From an uncultured beta proteobacterium (GTDB taxonomy: Bacteria; Pseudomonadota; Gammaproteobacteria; Burkholderiales; Burkholderiaceae_C): 64,000 nucleotides of DNA. The position numbers were made by a program, and so were the translations under genes. Below the pieces are notes generated by a model. The model saw only the letters and a program-made list of their open reading frames with translations, ran no database searches and had not been told where the DNA came from. The stretch is taken from positions 1 to 64,000 of the forward strand of contig CAIJPE010000397.1 of assembly GCA_903822435.1 (NCBI GenBank), given 5' to 3'. This document shows positions 27,823 through 35,343 of the stretch, one piece after another; within the stretch, counting starts at the first letter, position 1, and each line of letters opens with the position of its first letter.

Positions 27823-28776
27823 TCAGGGCGGCGGCCCCATCAGGTCGAGCATCAGCTCGATGCGGGCCTGGACGGCCGTGAGCTCCCCGCTGGAGGGCAG
27901 CACGCCGGGCGCGGGCTCGGCGGCCTCCACCACCCCGCCCAGCTGGCAGCGCGAACTGCGCCGCACCACCACCCCCGCCGCCTGCGCGCGATGGGCGGCT
28001 GCCATCAGGCCGGCGTGCACGCTGCCATTGCCCGTGCCGGCCACCACGATGCCCTGAACGCCCGTGGCCACCAGGCCGTCGATCGTGCGTCCCGTCGCAC
28101 CGGCATGGCTGGTGACCACATCGACCACCGGCCAGCGCTCGGGTGCAGGCAGATGCGCGCCGGCTGGGTGGGCGCGGGCCCGCGGCCAGTCCCTGAACGT
28201 GCGCAGCCGGCCGTCCTCCAGAACGCCCAACGGGCCGGCATCACCGGTGCTGAAGGCCTGCACGCGATAGCCGTGCACCTTGCGAAGTTCACTGCCAGCC
28301 AGCACCCGGCCCGCCAGCACAGCCAGCACACCGCACGCACCGGGCGCCCGCGCCACCGCCACGGCATCGCAGAGGTTCTGCGGGCCGTCGGCCGACAGCG
28401 CCGTGGCCGGGCGCATCGCCGCGGTCAGCACCAGCGGCTTGTCCGGCGCCAGCACGCGATGCAGGAAATATGCGGTCTCTTCCAGCGTGTCGGTGCCGTG
28501 CGTGATCACGATGCCCTGCACCTCGGGACGCGCCAGATGCCGGGCCGACGCGGCAGCCAGCAGCGCCCAGGTCGCGTGGTCCATGTCGGAGCTGTCCATG
28601 CGGGCCACCGTTTCGGTTTCCAGCGCCTGGCCCTGCAAGGGGGGAACGGCGGCGATCAGCGCCTCCACACCCAGCTGTGCGGCCTGGTAGCCGACATGAC
28701 GGGCCGGGTCGGCGGCCGTGCCGGCGATGGTGCCGCCGGTGCCAAGGATCACAACGATGCCCGCCGCGCTTTGCAT
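27823..28776 (-). CDS. L-asparaginase (type I/II family)
   Basis: This amidohydrolase is predicted to convert asparagine to aspartate and ammonia. The 317-residue protein has both active-site signatures: LGTGGTIAG with nucleophile Thr13, and ITHGTDTLEET with Thr95-Asp96; the catalytic lysine-equivalent is in TAAMRPATALSADGPQNL. There is no signal peptide, so a cytoplasmic location is likely. The C-terminal domain (DGLVATGVQGIVVAGTGNGSVH) is complete. It is transcribed away from lexA, with only 64 bases between the two starts, and the SOS boxes lie in that gap. It ends 10 bases from ohr, tail to tail. Confidence 0.88.
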   Translation of the reverse strand: MQSAAGIVVILGTGGTIAGTAADPARHVGYQAAQLGVEALIAAVPPLQGQALETETVARMDSSDMDHATWALLAAASARHLARPEVQGIVITHGTDTLEETAYFLHRVLAPDKPLVLTAAMRPATALSADGPQNLCDAVAVARAPGACGVLAVLAGRVLAGSELRKVHGYRVQAFSTGDAGPLGVLEDGRLRTFRDWPRARAHPAGAHLPAPERWPVVDVVTSHAGATGRTIDGLVATGVQGIVVAGTGNGSVHAGLMAAAHRAQAAGVVVRRSSRCQLGGVVEAAEPAPGVLPSSGELTAVQARIELMLDLMGPPP

Positions 28777-28799
28777 TTCGCCGCTTTCTGGATGAAAAT
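28771..28799 (+). promoter_or_regulatory. Probable lexA promoter
   Basis: TTGCAT (28771-28776) and GAAAAT (28794-28799, 4 of 6) are spaced by 17 bases. The first SOS box covers the -10 and the second lies at the expected start of transcription, which fits autorepression. The elements are weak matches and the assignment leans on position. Confidence 0.45.
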
Positions 28800-28803
28800 A
28801 CAG
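28788..28803. promoter_or_regulatory. SOS (LexA) box 1 upstream of lexA
   Basis: CTGG-N8-ACAG (16 bases) differs from the proteobacterial SOS consensus CTGT-N8-ACAG at one outer-core position, and its centre (ATGAAAAT) is AT-rich as usual. It lies 38-53 bases before the lexA ATG and overlaps the start region of the divergent asparaginase promoter. Confidence 0.75.
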
Positions 28804-28806
28804 TCA

Positions 28807-28822
28807 CTGGATAAATGGCCAG
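28807..28822. promoter_or_regulatory. SOS (LexA) box 2 upstream of lexA
   Basis: CTGG-N8-CCAG is a symmetrical 16-base element three bases after box 1. Each half differs from consensus by one base. E. coli lexA also carries two tandem boxes. The site ends 18 bases before the lexA ATG. Confidence 0.6.
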
Positions 28823-28840
28823 TGCCCTGGATGCCTACTC

Positions 28841-29530
28841 ATGGAAGAAAGCCCCAAGCTCACCGCCCGGCAGCAGCAGATCCTGGACCTGGTGCAAAGC
28901 GCCATCGAACGCACAGGGGCCCCGCCCACGCGCGCCGAGATCGCCGCCGAACTGGGCTTCAAGTCAGCCAACGCGGCCGAAGAACACCTGCAGGCGCTGG
29001 CCCGCAAAGGCGTGATTGAGCTGGTGGGGGGCACCTCGCGCGGCATCCGCCTGAAGTCTGACACATTGCGCGCCCTGAACGAGGCCCGCCTGGCCCCCTT
29101 CGGCAAGCAGTACATGCTGCCCCTGCCCAGCCTGGCGCAGCTCACCCTGCCCCTGGTCGGACGAGTGGCGGCCGGCAGCCCCATCCTGGCGCAAGAGCAC
29201 ATCGACCAGACCTATCTGCTCGAAGCTTCGATGTTCCCGCGCCGGCCCGACTACCTGCTGAAGGTGCGGGGCATGAGCATGCGCGACGCCGGCATCCTCG
29301 ATGGCGACCTGCTCGCCGTGCAGCGCAGCAAGGACGCCAAGAACGGGCAGATCGTGGTGGCTCGCCTGGGCGACGACGTCACGGTCAAGCGCCTGCGCCG
29401 CACCCGCACGGGCATCGAACTCCTCCCGGAAAACCCCGATTTCAAGACGATCGTCGTGCCCGCGGACGCCGAGGATTTCGAGCTCGAAGGCATCGCCGTG
29501 GGGTTGATCCGCAACACGATGATCATGTAG
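28841..29530 (+). CDS. lexA: SOS-response repressor and autoprotease LexA
   Basis: This protein represses the SOS regulon and cleaves itself when activated RecA is present. The 229-residue protein has an N-terminal winged helix-turn-helix ([44 protein letters not shown]), the Ala111-Gly112 cleavage bond in GRVAAGSPI, the nucleophile Ser146 in GMSMRDAGI and the general base Lys183 in VTVKRL; the Ser-Lys spacing of 37 equals that of E. coli LexA. A linker of about 15 residues longer than in E. coli joins the domains. Two SOS boxes upstream indicate autorepression. A helix-hairpin-helix gene follows after 11 bases. Confidence 0.97.
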   Translation: MEESPKLTARQQQILDLVQSAIERTGAPPTRAEIAAELGFKSANAAEEHLQALARKGVIELVGGTSRGIRLKSDTLRALNEARLAPFGKQYMLPLPSLAQLTLPLVGRVAAGSPILAQEHIDQTYLLEASMFPRRPDYLLKVRGMSMRDAGILDGDLLAVQRSKDAKNGQIVVARLGDDVTVKRLRRTRTGIELLPENPDFKTIVVPADAEDFELEGIAVGLIRNTMIM

Positions 29531-29541
29531 AGGTACCCCCC

Positions 29542-29898
29542 ATGCTGCCCCACCCGCCATCCCCCGCTTCGGGCCCCACCTCCCCGATGCGCCCGCCGCG
29601 CGCGCTACCGCCCAGGAAGGCCCGGCTGGCCGCCGAATGCGAACGGCTGGAGCAACTGCCCAACATCGGGCCTTCCATCGCCGCCGACCTGCGGCTGCTG
29701 GGTATCGTCCAACCCTCTGACCTTTCCGCCCACGATCCCCTGAATCTGTACCAGCGCCTGTGCGAAGTCACCGGCAAGCGGCAGGACCCCTGCGTGCTGG
29801 ACACCTTCATGGCGGCGGTCGACTTCATGCGCGGCGCCCCGCCGCGGCCCTGGTGGGAATACACGCCCCGGCGCAAGAGCACCTACGGCACGGTCTGA
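29542..29898 (+). CDS. Helix-hairpin-helix protein of the Cdd1 / mitomycin-resistance-like family
   Basis: This 118-residue protein has a central helix-hairpin-helix motif (CERLEQLPNIGPSIAADLRLLGI) of the kind that binds DNA without sequence preference, followed by LYQRLCEVTGKRQDPCVLDTFMAAVDFM and a conserved WWEYTP(R)RK tail. It matches the small Cdd1 (pathogenicity-locus) family, whose members are sometimes annotated as mitomycin resistance. Its function is unknown. It begins 11 bases after lexA with GAGGT upstream and is probably SOS-induced with it, suggesting a DNA-damage role; that is inference. A strong hairpin lies 23 bases after its stop. Confidence 0.75.
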   Translation: MLPHPPSPASGPTSPMRPPRALPPRKARLAAECERLEQLPNIGPSIAADLRLLGIVQPSDLSAHDPLNLYQRLCEVTGKRQDPCVLDTFMAAVDFMRGAPPRPWWEYTPRRKSTYGTV

Positions 29899-29921
29899 AG
29901 CGGCGGCCTCCTGCCAGGCGC

Positions 29922-29941
29922 GCACACCCGCCCGGGTGTGC
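29922..29941 (+). terminator. Perfect 9-base-pair hairpin after the lexA operon
   Basis: GCACACCCG (29922-29930) and CGGGTGTGC (29933-29941) are exact inverted repeats, located 23 bases after the stop of the helix-hairpin-helix gene. The position fits an operon end, but no T tract follows on the + strand, so it may be a weak or factor-assisted terminator, or an mRNA 3' end stabiliser. The 114 bases after it hold the start region of the next gene; small repeats such as GCCTT/AAGGC are present, but no promoter could be named. Confidence 0.45.
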
Positions 29942-30055
29942 CAATGACTGCATCTAGAACTGGTACTGATTGCAGCCTTTACTCAAGGCTTGCGCGGCAG
30001 CAATGCGCGCCACTATTGGACTCAGGTTTCACCGACCGTGTCCGATATCACAATC

Positions 30056-30508
30056 ATGTTGCCTTCGTTGACCCTCCTGTCCACCCGCCGGCGCCACTCG
30101 CGCTTTGGCGCGCGCACCACGACGACGATGCCGGCGCCCAGCAGCCTGCGGGTGGAGGTTTGCCCTCCATCGCTGCGCTGCGCCCCGGCGGCGGGATCGG
30201 CCTGGCAGCGCGTGCTGTTCTGGCTGATGGCGCCCGCGCCGCACGAAGCCGCGCCGCCGCTGAACCGGCTGCCCCAGGTGCGAACCGAATTCATGGCCAC
30301 GCTGGCCGACATCGATTCCGAGGATGCCGAAGTGGTGCGCGGCCGGATCGACCAGACGCACTCTCTGCGCGAACTCTGGCATCTGCGGGCCGAGGTCTTC
30401 CGCGTGGTCGGCGTGGCCTTCAGCCAGACCGAAGCCGTGCAGCGCGTGGCCCTGCTGAACCGCCACTTTCCCACCCGCGCCCCGCGCTCCCAGTACGCCC
30501 CCCTCTGA
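30056..30508 (+). CDS. Conserved hypothetical protein
   Basis: I do not recognise this gene's function. The reading frame up to 30508 encodes a well-formed C-terminal part (LRVEVCPPSLR, AWQRVLFWLMAPAP, RTEFMATLADIDSEDAEVVRGRIDQTHSLRELWHLRAEVFRVVGVAFSQTEAVQRVALLNRHFPTR), mainly helical and without signal peptide or membrane helix. The start is uncertain: ATG 30056 gives 150 residues, ATG 30128 gives 126, and the track uses a TTG at 29990. The shortest form keeps all sequence that looks conserved. The next gene shares one base with its stop (TGATG), so the two are a coupled pair. Confidence 0.55.
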   Translation: MLPSLTLLSTRRRHSRFGARTTTTMPAPSSLRVEVCPPSLRCAPAAGSAWQRVLFWLMAPAPHEAAPPLNRLPQVRTEFMATLADIDSEDAEVVRGRIDQTHSLRELWHLRAEVFRVVGVAFSQTEAVQRVALLNRHFPTRAPRSQYAPL

Positions 30509-30831
30509 TGCAGCAGACCGCACCACGAGACTTCACCCCCGGCGCCGGCATGCCGGGCGACCGGCGCGCGCGTTTCGCCGCCCGCCAGGCCTTCGTGACC
30601 CTGAAGCTCAGTTTCATGGACGCGCTGCAGGACCTGCCGGACGCCGGCTGGCTGCTCAGCCAGGTGATCCGGGCCGAGGAACCGGTCGACCTGTGGCTGC
30701 TGCGGGCCCCGGCTTTCGCGGCGCTGGAAGGCGTGGGTGACGAGCAGCGCCAACGGCGCCAACTGCTGCGCCGCGGGCTCGACTCGCTGTTCCCCGACCT
30801 GGACGGACCCAGCGCCTTCACGCCGCTGTAG
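30508..30831 (+). CDS. Conserved hypothetical protein, partner of the preceding gene
   Basis: This 107-residue protein has no recognised domain. Its core (RRARFAARQAFVTLKLSFMDALQDLPDAGWLLSQVIRAEEPVDLWLLRAPAFAAL, then RRQLLRRGLDSLFPDLDGPSAF) reads as a real, mostly helical cytoplasmic protein, and I recall similar small proteins in Burkholderiales genomes. The ATG overlaps the upstream stop by one base. msrA ends six bases away on the opposite strand. In the track it is hidden inside the longer ORF 29938..30831, whose first two thirds are shadow of the previous gene. Confidence 0.6.
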   Translation: MQQTAPRDFTPGAGMPGDRRARFAARQAFVTLKLSFMDALQDLPDAGWLLSQVIRAEEPVDLWLLRAPAFAALEGVGDEQRQRRQLLRRGLDSLFPDLDGPSAFTPL

Positions 30832-30837
30832 ACGCCT

Positions 30838-31368
30838 TCAGGCCTTGACCCGCGCCTTGAAGGTCTTCCTGAACTTCTCCACCTTGGGCGCCACCACGAA
30901 GGCGCAGTAGCCCTGGTTGGGGTGGTTGGCGAAGTAGTGCTGGTGGTAGGCCTCGGCCTTGGTGTAGTTGGCCAGCGGCAGCAGTTCGGTCACCACCCGG
31001 CCGCCATGCGCAGCCTGTGCCTCGGCCATCACCTCGCGTGCCACGGCTTCCTGGCTGGCGTCGTGCCAGTAGATGCCGCTGCGGTACTGGGTGCCGATGT
31101 CGTTGCCTTGCCGGTTCAGCGTGGTCGGGTCGTGCACCGTGAAGAAGATCTCCAGCACTTCGCGCAGGGTGATTCGCCCGTCGTCGAAGCTCACACGCAC
31201 GACTTCGGCATGGCCCGTCTGGCCCGAGCACACCGCTTCGTAGCTCGGGTTGCGGACGTGCCCGTTGCAGTACCCGCTTTCCACCGCGGTCACACCGTCC
31301 ACCAGTTCGTAGACGGCCTCCACGCACCAGAAGCAACCGCCGCCCAGGGTGATGGATTGTTGACTCAT
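30838..31368 (-). CDS. msrA: Peptide-methionine (S)-S-oxide reductase MsrA
   Basis: This cytoplasmic repair enzyme reduces the S form of methionine sulfoxide in proteins with thioredoxin. The 176-residue protein has the catalytic Cys12 in the GGGCFWC motif, the YCNGHVRNPSYEAVCSG block and the HDPTTLNRQGNDIGTQYRSGIY core; a C-terminal cysteine (GYCAFVV) is the probable recycling residue. The ATG at 31368 is preferred over a GTG two codons upstream because GGAG stands seven bases before it. The gene is convergent with the small unknown pair. Confidence 0.95.
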   Translation of the reverse strand: MSQQSITLGGGCFWCVEAVYELVDGVTAVESGYCNGHVRNPSYEAVCSGQTGHAEVVRVSFDDGRITLREVLEIFFTVHDPTTLNRQGNDIGTQYRSGIYWHDASQEAVAREVMAEAQAAHGGRVVTELLPLANYTKAEAYHQHYFANHPNQGYCAFVVAPKVEKFRKTFKARVKA

Positions 31369-31452
31369 GCTCACACTCCTTCAGGTTGAGCCGTGGGTCG
31401 GAATGGCCCGCAACTCCTTACACTCCAGGGCATTATCCGAAAGCAGACCCTC

Positions 31453-32649
31453 ATGGCTAGCAACTTCAACTGGGATGACCCTTTCTTCTTCGACAGCCAG
31501 CTCGAAGACGACGAACGATCGGTGCGCGACGCGGCCCGCACCTACTGCCAGGAACGCCTTCAGACGCGCGTACTCATGGCGGCCCGGCACGAGACCTTCG
31601 ACCGCAGCATCATGACCGAGATGGGCGAGCTGGGCCTGCTGGGCAGCACCATCGAAGGCTACGGCTGCGCCGGCCTGAACCACGTGTGCTACGGCCTGGT
31701 GGCACGCGAGGTCGAGCGGGTCGACTCGGGCTACCGCAGCGCCATGAGCGTGCAGAGCTCGCTGGTGATGCACCCCATCCACGCCTACGGCAGCGAGGCC
31801 CAGCGCCAGAAGTACCTGCCCAAGCTGGCGACCGGCGAATGGGTGGGCTGCTTCGGCTTGACCGAGCCCAACCACGGCAGCGACCCCGCCAGCATGCTGA
31901 CGCGGGCCAAGCCCGTGGACGGCGGCTACCTGCTCAAGGGCAGCAAGATGTGGATCACCAACAGCCCCATCGCCGACGTGTTCGTGGTGTGGGCCAAGAA
32001 GGAAGACCCCGATGGCAAGGTGGGCGGCCAGGAGAGCATCCACGGCTTCATCCTCGAGAAAGGCATGAAGGGCCTGAGCGCCCCGAAGATCGAAGGCAAG
32101 ATGAGCCTGCGCGCCAGCATCACGGGCGAGATCGTGATGGACGGGGTGTTCGTGCCCGAGGCCAACCTGCTGCCTGGCGTGAATGGGCTGAAGGGCCCCT
32201 TCGGCTGCCTGAACAAGGCGCGCTTCGGCATTGCCTGGGGCGCCCTGGGTGCGGCCGAGTTCTGCTGGCATGCGGCCCGCCAGTACACGATGGACCGCCA
32301 ACAGTTCGGGCGCCCGCTGGCGGCCAACCAGCTGATCCAGAAGAAGCTGGCCGACATGCAGACCGAGATCACGCTGGGCCTGCAGTCTGTCTTGCGCGTG
32401 GGCCGGCTGATGGACGAGCACCGCGCCGCGCCGGAGATGATCAGCCTGATCAAGCGCAACAGCTGCGGCAAGGCGCTGGACATCGCCCGCATGGCGCGCG
32501 ACATGCACGGCGGCAACGGCATCCATGATGAGTACCACGTGATCCGCCACATGATCAACCTCGAGACGGTGAACACCTACGAAGGCACCCACGACGTGCA
32601 TGCGCTGATCCTCGGCCGTGCACAAACCGGCCTGCAAGCCTTCTACTGA
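31453..32649 (+). CDS. gcdH: Glutaryl-CoA dehydrogenase
   Basis: This FAD-dependent acyl-CoA dehydrogenase oxidises and decarboxylates glutaryl-CoA to crotonyl-CoA in lysine, tryptophan and aromatic degradation. The 398-residue protein has [15 protein letters not shown] near residue 95, the FAD/substrate block [13 protein letters not shown], and the C-terminal catalytic Glu377 in [20 protein letters not shown], a sequence specific to this subgroup. Start ATG 31453 is preferred over the track start because the extra 20 residues are not conserved. It stands alone: no CaiB-type CoA transferase or LysR regulator, often its neighbours, is next to it. Confidence 0.93.
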   Translation: MASNFNWDDPFFFDSQLEDDERSVRDAARTYCQERLQTRVLMAARHETFDRSIMTEMGELGLLGSTIEGYGCAGLNHVCYGLVAREVERVDSGYRSAMSVQSSLVMHPIHAYGSEAQRQKYLPKLATGEWVGCFGLTEPNHGSDPASMLTRAKPVDGGYLLKGSKMWITNSPIADVFVVWAKKEDPDGKVGGQESIHGFILEKGMKGLSAPKIEGKMSLRASITGEIVMDGVFVPEANLLPGVNGLKGPFGCLNKARFGIAWGALGAAEFCWHAARQYTMDRQQFGRPLAANQLIQKKLADMQTEITLGLQSVLRVGRLMDEHRAAPEMISLIKRNSCGKALDIARMARDMHGGNGIHDEYHVIRHMINLETVNTYEGTHDVHALILGRAQTGLQAFY

Positions 32650-32681
32650 CCCACTGGCGGCCCGCGGGCCACGGTTCCCCC

Positions 32682-33482
32682 ATGAACGAACTCCTGTTCA
32701 CCCTGGGCATCGAGGGGTGGAAGCCGGTCATCACCGCGCTCATCCTGCCGCCGCTGCCGTTCCTCGTGCTGATCATCGCCGGCGCGCGGGTCATGTTCAG
32801 GCGGCGGCTGCTGTCCTGGTCGCTGATCCTGCTGGGCGTGGCCGGGGTGTGGCTGTTCAGCACCATTGCCGTCGGCCAGGCCATGACCTTCTGGCTGCTG
32901 CAGCCGCCTCGGCCGCTGTCCGAATCCGAGATCGGGGACCTGAAGAAAGCCCCCAAGACGGCGATCATCGTGCTGGGCGGGGGCCGTCGGCTGCTGGCGC
33001 CGGAATACGGGCTGTCCACCCTGCACCCCCGGTCCATCGAGAGACTGCGTTTCGGCATCTGGCTCTCGCGCGAGACCGGCCTGCCCCTGGGTTTCAGCGG
33101 CGGCGTGGGCAACGGCGCGCTGCCGGGGCCGAGCGAGGCCGAAATCGCGGCGCGCATCGCCGACCGCGAATTCGGCCGTCCGCTGCGCTGGCAGGAAGGC
33201 GAGTCGCGCGACACACGTGAAAACGCCCTGCGCACGGTGGCGCTGCTGCAGCCACAAGGCATCGAGCAGATCGTGCTGGTGACCCACGCGTATCACATGC
33301 GCCGAGCCCTGGGCGACTTCCAGAAGGCCATCGGCGGCGCCCGGATCAAGCTGGTTGCCGCCCCCATGGGCGTGCCGAGCACGGGCCGCCTGCGGGCCCT
33401 GGACTGGCTGCCCAGCCCCGAGGGCCTGGAAGACAACTGGCTCGTCATGCACGAATGGATCGGTCGCCTGGCAGGGGCCTGA
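32682..33482 (+). CDS. YdcF-like DUF218-domain membrane protein (ElyC/SanA family)
   Basis: This 266-residue inner-membrane protein has two N-terminal helices (about residues 14-36 and 44-70) followed by a DUF218 domain. Hallmarks are TAIIVLGGGRR near residue 93, GLPLGFSGG, the acidic segment EGESRDTRENA and QIVLVTHAYHMRRALGDF. Relatives (ElyC, SanA) affect envelope polysaccharide precursor use and outer-membrane barrier function, but the biochemical activity is not established. It begins 32 bases after gcdH with no strong ribosome-binding site. It is unlikely to be functionally tied to gcdH. Confidence 0.85.
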   Translation: MNELLFTLGIEGWKPVITALILPPLPFLVLIIAGARVMFRRRLLSWSLILLGVAGVWLFSTIAVGQAMTFWLLQPPRPLSESEIGDLKKAPKTAIIVLGGGRRLLAPEYGLSTLHPRSIERLRFGIWLSRETGLPLGFSGGVGNGALPGPSEAEIAARIADREFGRPLRWQEGESRDTRENALRTVALLQPQGIEQIVLVTHAYHMRRALGDFQKAIGGARIKLVAAPMGVPSTGRLRALDWLPSPEGLEDNWLVMHEWIGRLAGA

Positions 33483-33564
33483 CGCGGCCGATGACCTCAG
33501 CCCGTGGAGTGCCGATCGCGCCAGGCACACAATCCCTCTCTCTCTGCTGAGCTGGAAAACCACA

Positions 33565-34530
33565 ATGAAGACATGGCTTATTGGCGTCCTGATGCTGGCG
33601 GTCGCCGCCACCATGGCTCCGCCTGATGCCCAGGCCAAGCGGCTGGGCGCGGGCCGGCCAGCGGGCATGCAACGCAACATGCCGGCCCGCACGGCCCCCG
33701 ACGCACCCGCCCCCAAGCCCGCACAGCCGGCGCCGCAACAGGCAGCGCCCGCAACGCCGGCCGCCGCGCCCGGCCTGCCTGCCGCCGCACCCAGGCGCAG
33801 CTGGATGGGCCCGCTCGCCGGCCTTGCCGCAGGCATCGGCCTGGGCGCGTTGCTCAGCCACTTCGGCATGGGCGAAGGCGTGGCCAATTTCCTGCTGATC
33901 GCACTGCTGGCCGGCGGGGCGGTGATGCTGGTGATGTTCCTGGTGCGCCGCTTTGCGGGGGGCACGCCGGCCCGCGGGCTGGCCACGGCCGGTGCCGGCG
34001 GGCCGCAAGGCGCGTGGCCGCAGCCTGCCATGCCGCTGGAGCGCCGCCTGGAACCCACGCCCCTGCCTGCAATGAACACGGGCCCGAGCCCGGTCGGCGC
34101 AATGTCCGCACCGCTGGCCCCCGCCGCGGTGGCCGACCCGATCGCCCGTGTCTTCGTGCCGGCCAGCTTCGACACCGAAGGCTTCACCCGCACGGCCAAG
34201 CAGATCTTCATCCGCTTGCAGGCCGCGCACGATGCCGCCGACCTGGACGACCTGCGGCGCTTCACCACGCCCGAGCTCTACGCCTCCATCCGTCTGGACA
34301 TCCAGGAGCGCGGGAACGTGCTGCAGCAGACCGACGTGCTGAAGGTCGATGCCGAGGTGCTGGACGTGGCCCACGAGACCGATCGCCAGATCGTCAGCGT
34401 GCGCTTCCATGGCCAGGTGGTGGAGGAAAAGGGCGCGGCGCCCATCGCCTTCAACGAGGTCTGGCACCTGGTCAAGCCGAATGACGACTCCAGCCCCTGG
34501 AGCATCGCCGGCATCGAGCCGGTGGCCTGA
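33565..34530 (+). CDS. Tim44-like domain membrane protein
   Basis: This 321-residue protein has a signal-like first helix (MKTWLIGVLMLAVAATMAPPDAQA), a low-complexity Pro/Ala/Gln region, two close hydrophobic stretches (WMGPLAGLAAGIGLGALLSHF and VANFLLIALLAGGAVMLVMFLV) and a C-terminal Tim44-like domain (FTRTAKQIFIRLQAAHDAADLDDLRRFTTPELYASI...EVWHLVKP). In bacteria the domain is found in membrane proteins of unclear role; the mitochondrial relative anchors the import motor. The ATG at 33565 gives the signal-like start; upstream track residues are shadow of the DUF218 gene. A CT-rich run (CCCTCTCTCTCT) lies just upstream. Confidence 0.85.
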   Translation: MKTWLIGVLMLAVAATMAPPDAQAKRLGAGRPAGMQRNMPARTAPDAPAPKPAQPAPQQAAPATPAAAPGLPAAAPRRSWMGPLAGLAAGIGLGALLSHFGMGEGVANFLLIALLAGGAVMLVMFLVRRFAGGTPARGLATAGAGGPQGAWPQPAMPLERRLEPTPLPAMNTGPSPVGAMSAPLAPAAVADPIARVFVPASFDTEGFTRTAKQIFIRLQAAHDAADLDDLRRFTTPELYASIRLDIQERGNVLQQTDVLKVDAEVLDVAHETDRQIVSVRFHGQVVEEKGAAPIAFNEVWHLVKPNDDSSPWSIAGIEPVA

Positions 34531-34543
34531 CGGGGGACCGGTC

Positions 34544-35326
34544 TTGGGCTCGGGCGCGCCGCGGCTGGCCATCGCCCAACTACCCATGTATTGGGCGATC
34601 GAGCCCAACCTGGCCTGCATGCTCGCCGCGATGGAGCGGGCACGCGACGAAGGCGCGGCCCTGTGCGGCTTCTCAGAACTGGCGCTGACGGGCTTTCACC
34701 GCGAGATCGCCTCGCAGGCCCGGCCGGAGCGCGTGGGCCCTGCCGTGCAGCAATTGCAGGAGGCCTGCGCCCGCCTGGGGCTGGCGATCAGTTTCGGCGC
34801 ACCCACCTTCTGCCCCGATGGCTCGCCGCTGAACAGCCAGCTCTTCATCGATGAGCAGGGACAGTGGGCCGGCACGGTCTCAAAGATCGGGCTGACCGCC
34901 CCCGAGGCCACATTCTTTCGCCGGGGCGCAGACCGCGGCGTGGCGCTGCTGCAAGGCCTGCGCTGTTCGGCCGTGATCTGCCGCGAGATCGAGGATTCCG
35001 CCGACATCCTCCAGCAGTTGCCGGCCGGCAGCGCCGACATCGTCTTCTGGCCCGGGCAGATGCGCCCGGACCCTGCGAAGCCCTTCACCGACCCGCCCCG
35101 GCATGTGGTGCAGGCGCAGGAACTGGCGCGCACGCTGGCCTGCCACCTGCTTCAAGCCAACTGGCCGCAGGCGCTGAACCGGCCCGAAGAAAGCCGGCAC
35201 ACCGGACACAGCGCCGTCATCGCCCCCGACGGTCGGCTGCTGTTCAGGCTGCCCGAAGAAGGCTTGGGCGTGGGCGTGTTCGAACTCGGCTCAGCGGACT
35301 TCGACTGGCACCCGATGCCAGCCTGA
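34544..35326 (+). CDS. Carbon-nitrogen hydrolase (nitrilase superfamily), substrate unknown
   Basis: This 260-residue amidohydrolase has the complete nitrilase triad: Glu in GFSELALTG near residue 45, Lys in VSKIGLTAPE near 112 and Cys in VICREIED near 146. The family cleaves amides or nitriles of many small molecules. The variant nucleophile context CREIED, with no aromatic residue after the cysteine, does not match amidase, nitrilase or NAD-synthetase subgroups that I know. The start is the TTG at 34544, with GGGGGA nine bases before it; the next ATG (34586) would remove the first strand. It follows the Tim44-like gene by 13 bases. Confidence 0.8.
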   Translation: MGSGAPRLAIAQLPMYWAIEPNLACMLAAMERARDEGAALCGFSELALTGFHREIASQARPERVGPAVQQLQEACARLGLAISFGAPTFCPDGSPLNSQLFIDEQGQWAGTVSKIGLTAPEATFFRRGADRGVALLQGLRCSAVICREIEDSADILQQLPAGSADIVFWPGQMRPDPAKPFTDPPRHVVQAQELARTLACHLLQANWPQALNRPEESRHTGHSAVIAPDGRLLFRLPEEGLGVGVFELGSADFDWHPMPA

Positions 35327-35343
35327 GCCTGCGGCCCAGCCGC

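Noticed and set aside
33541-33556. CT-rich run upstream of the Tim44-like gene as a simple-sequence phase-variation tract
   Set aside because: Only a few CT units occur, outside the coding frame and too short for slippage.
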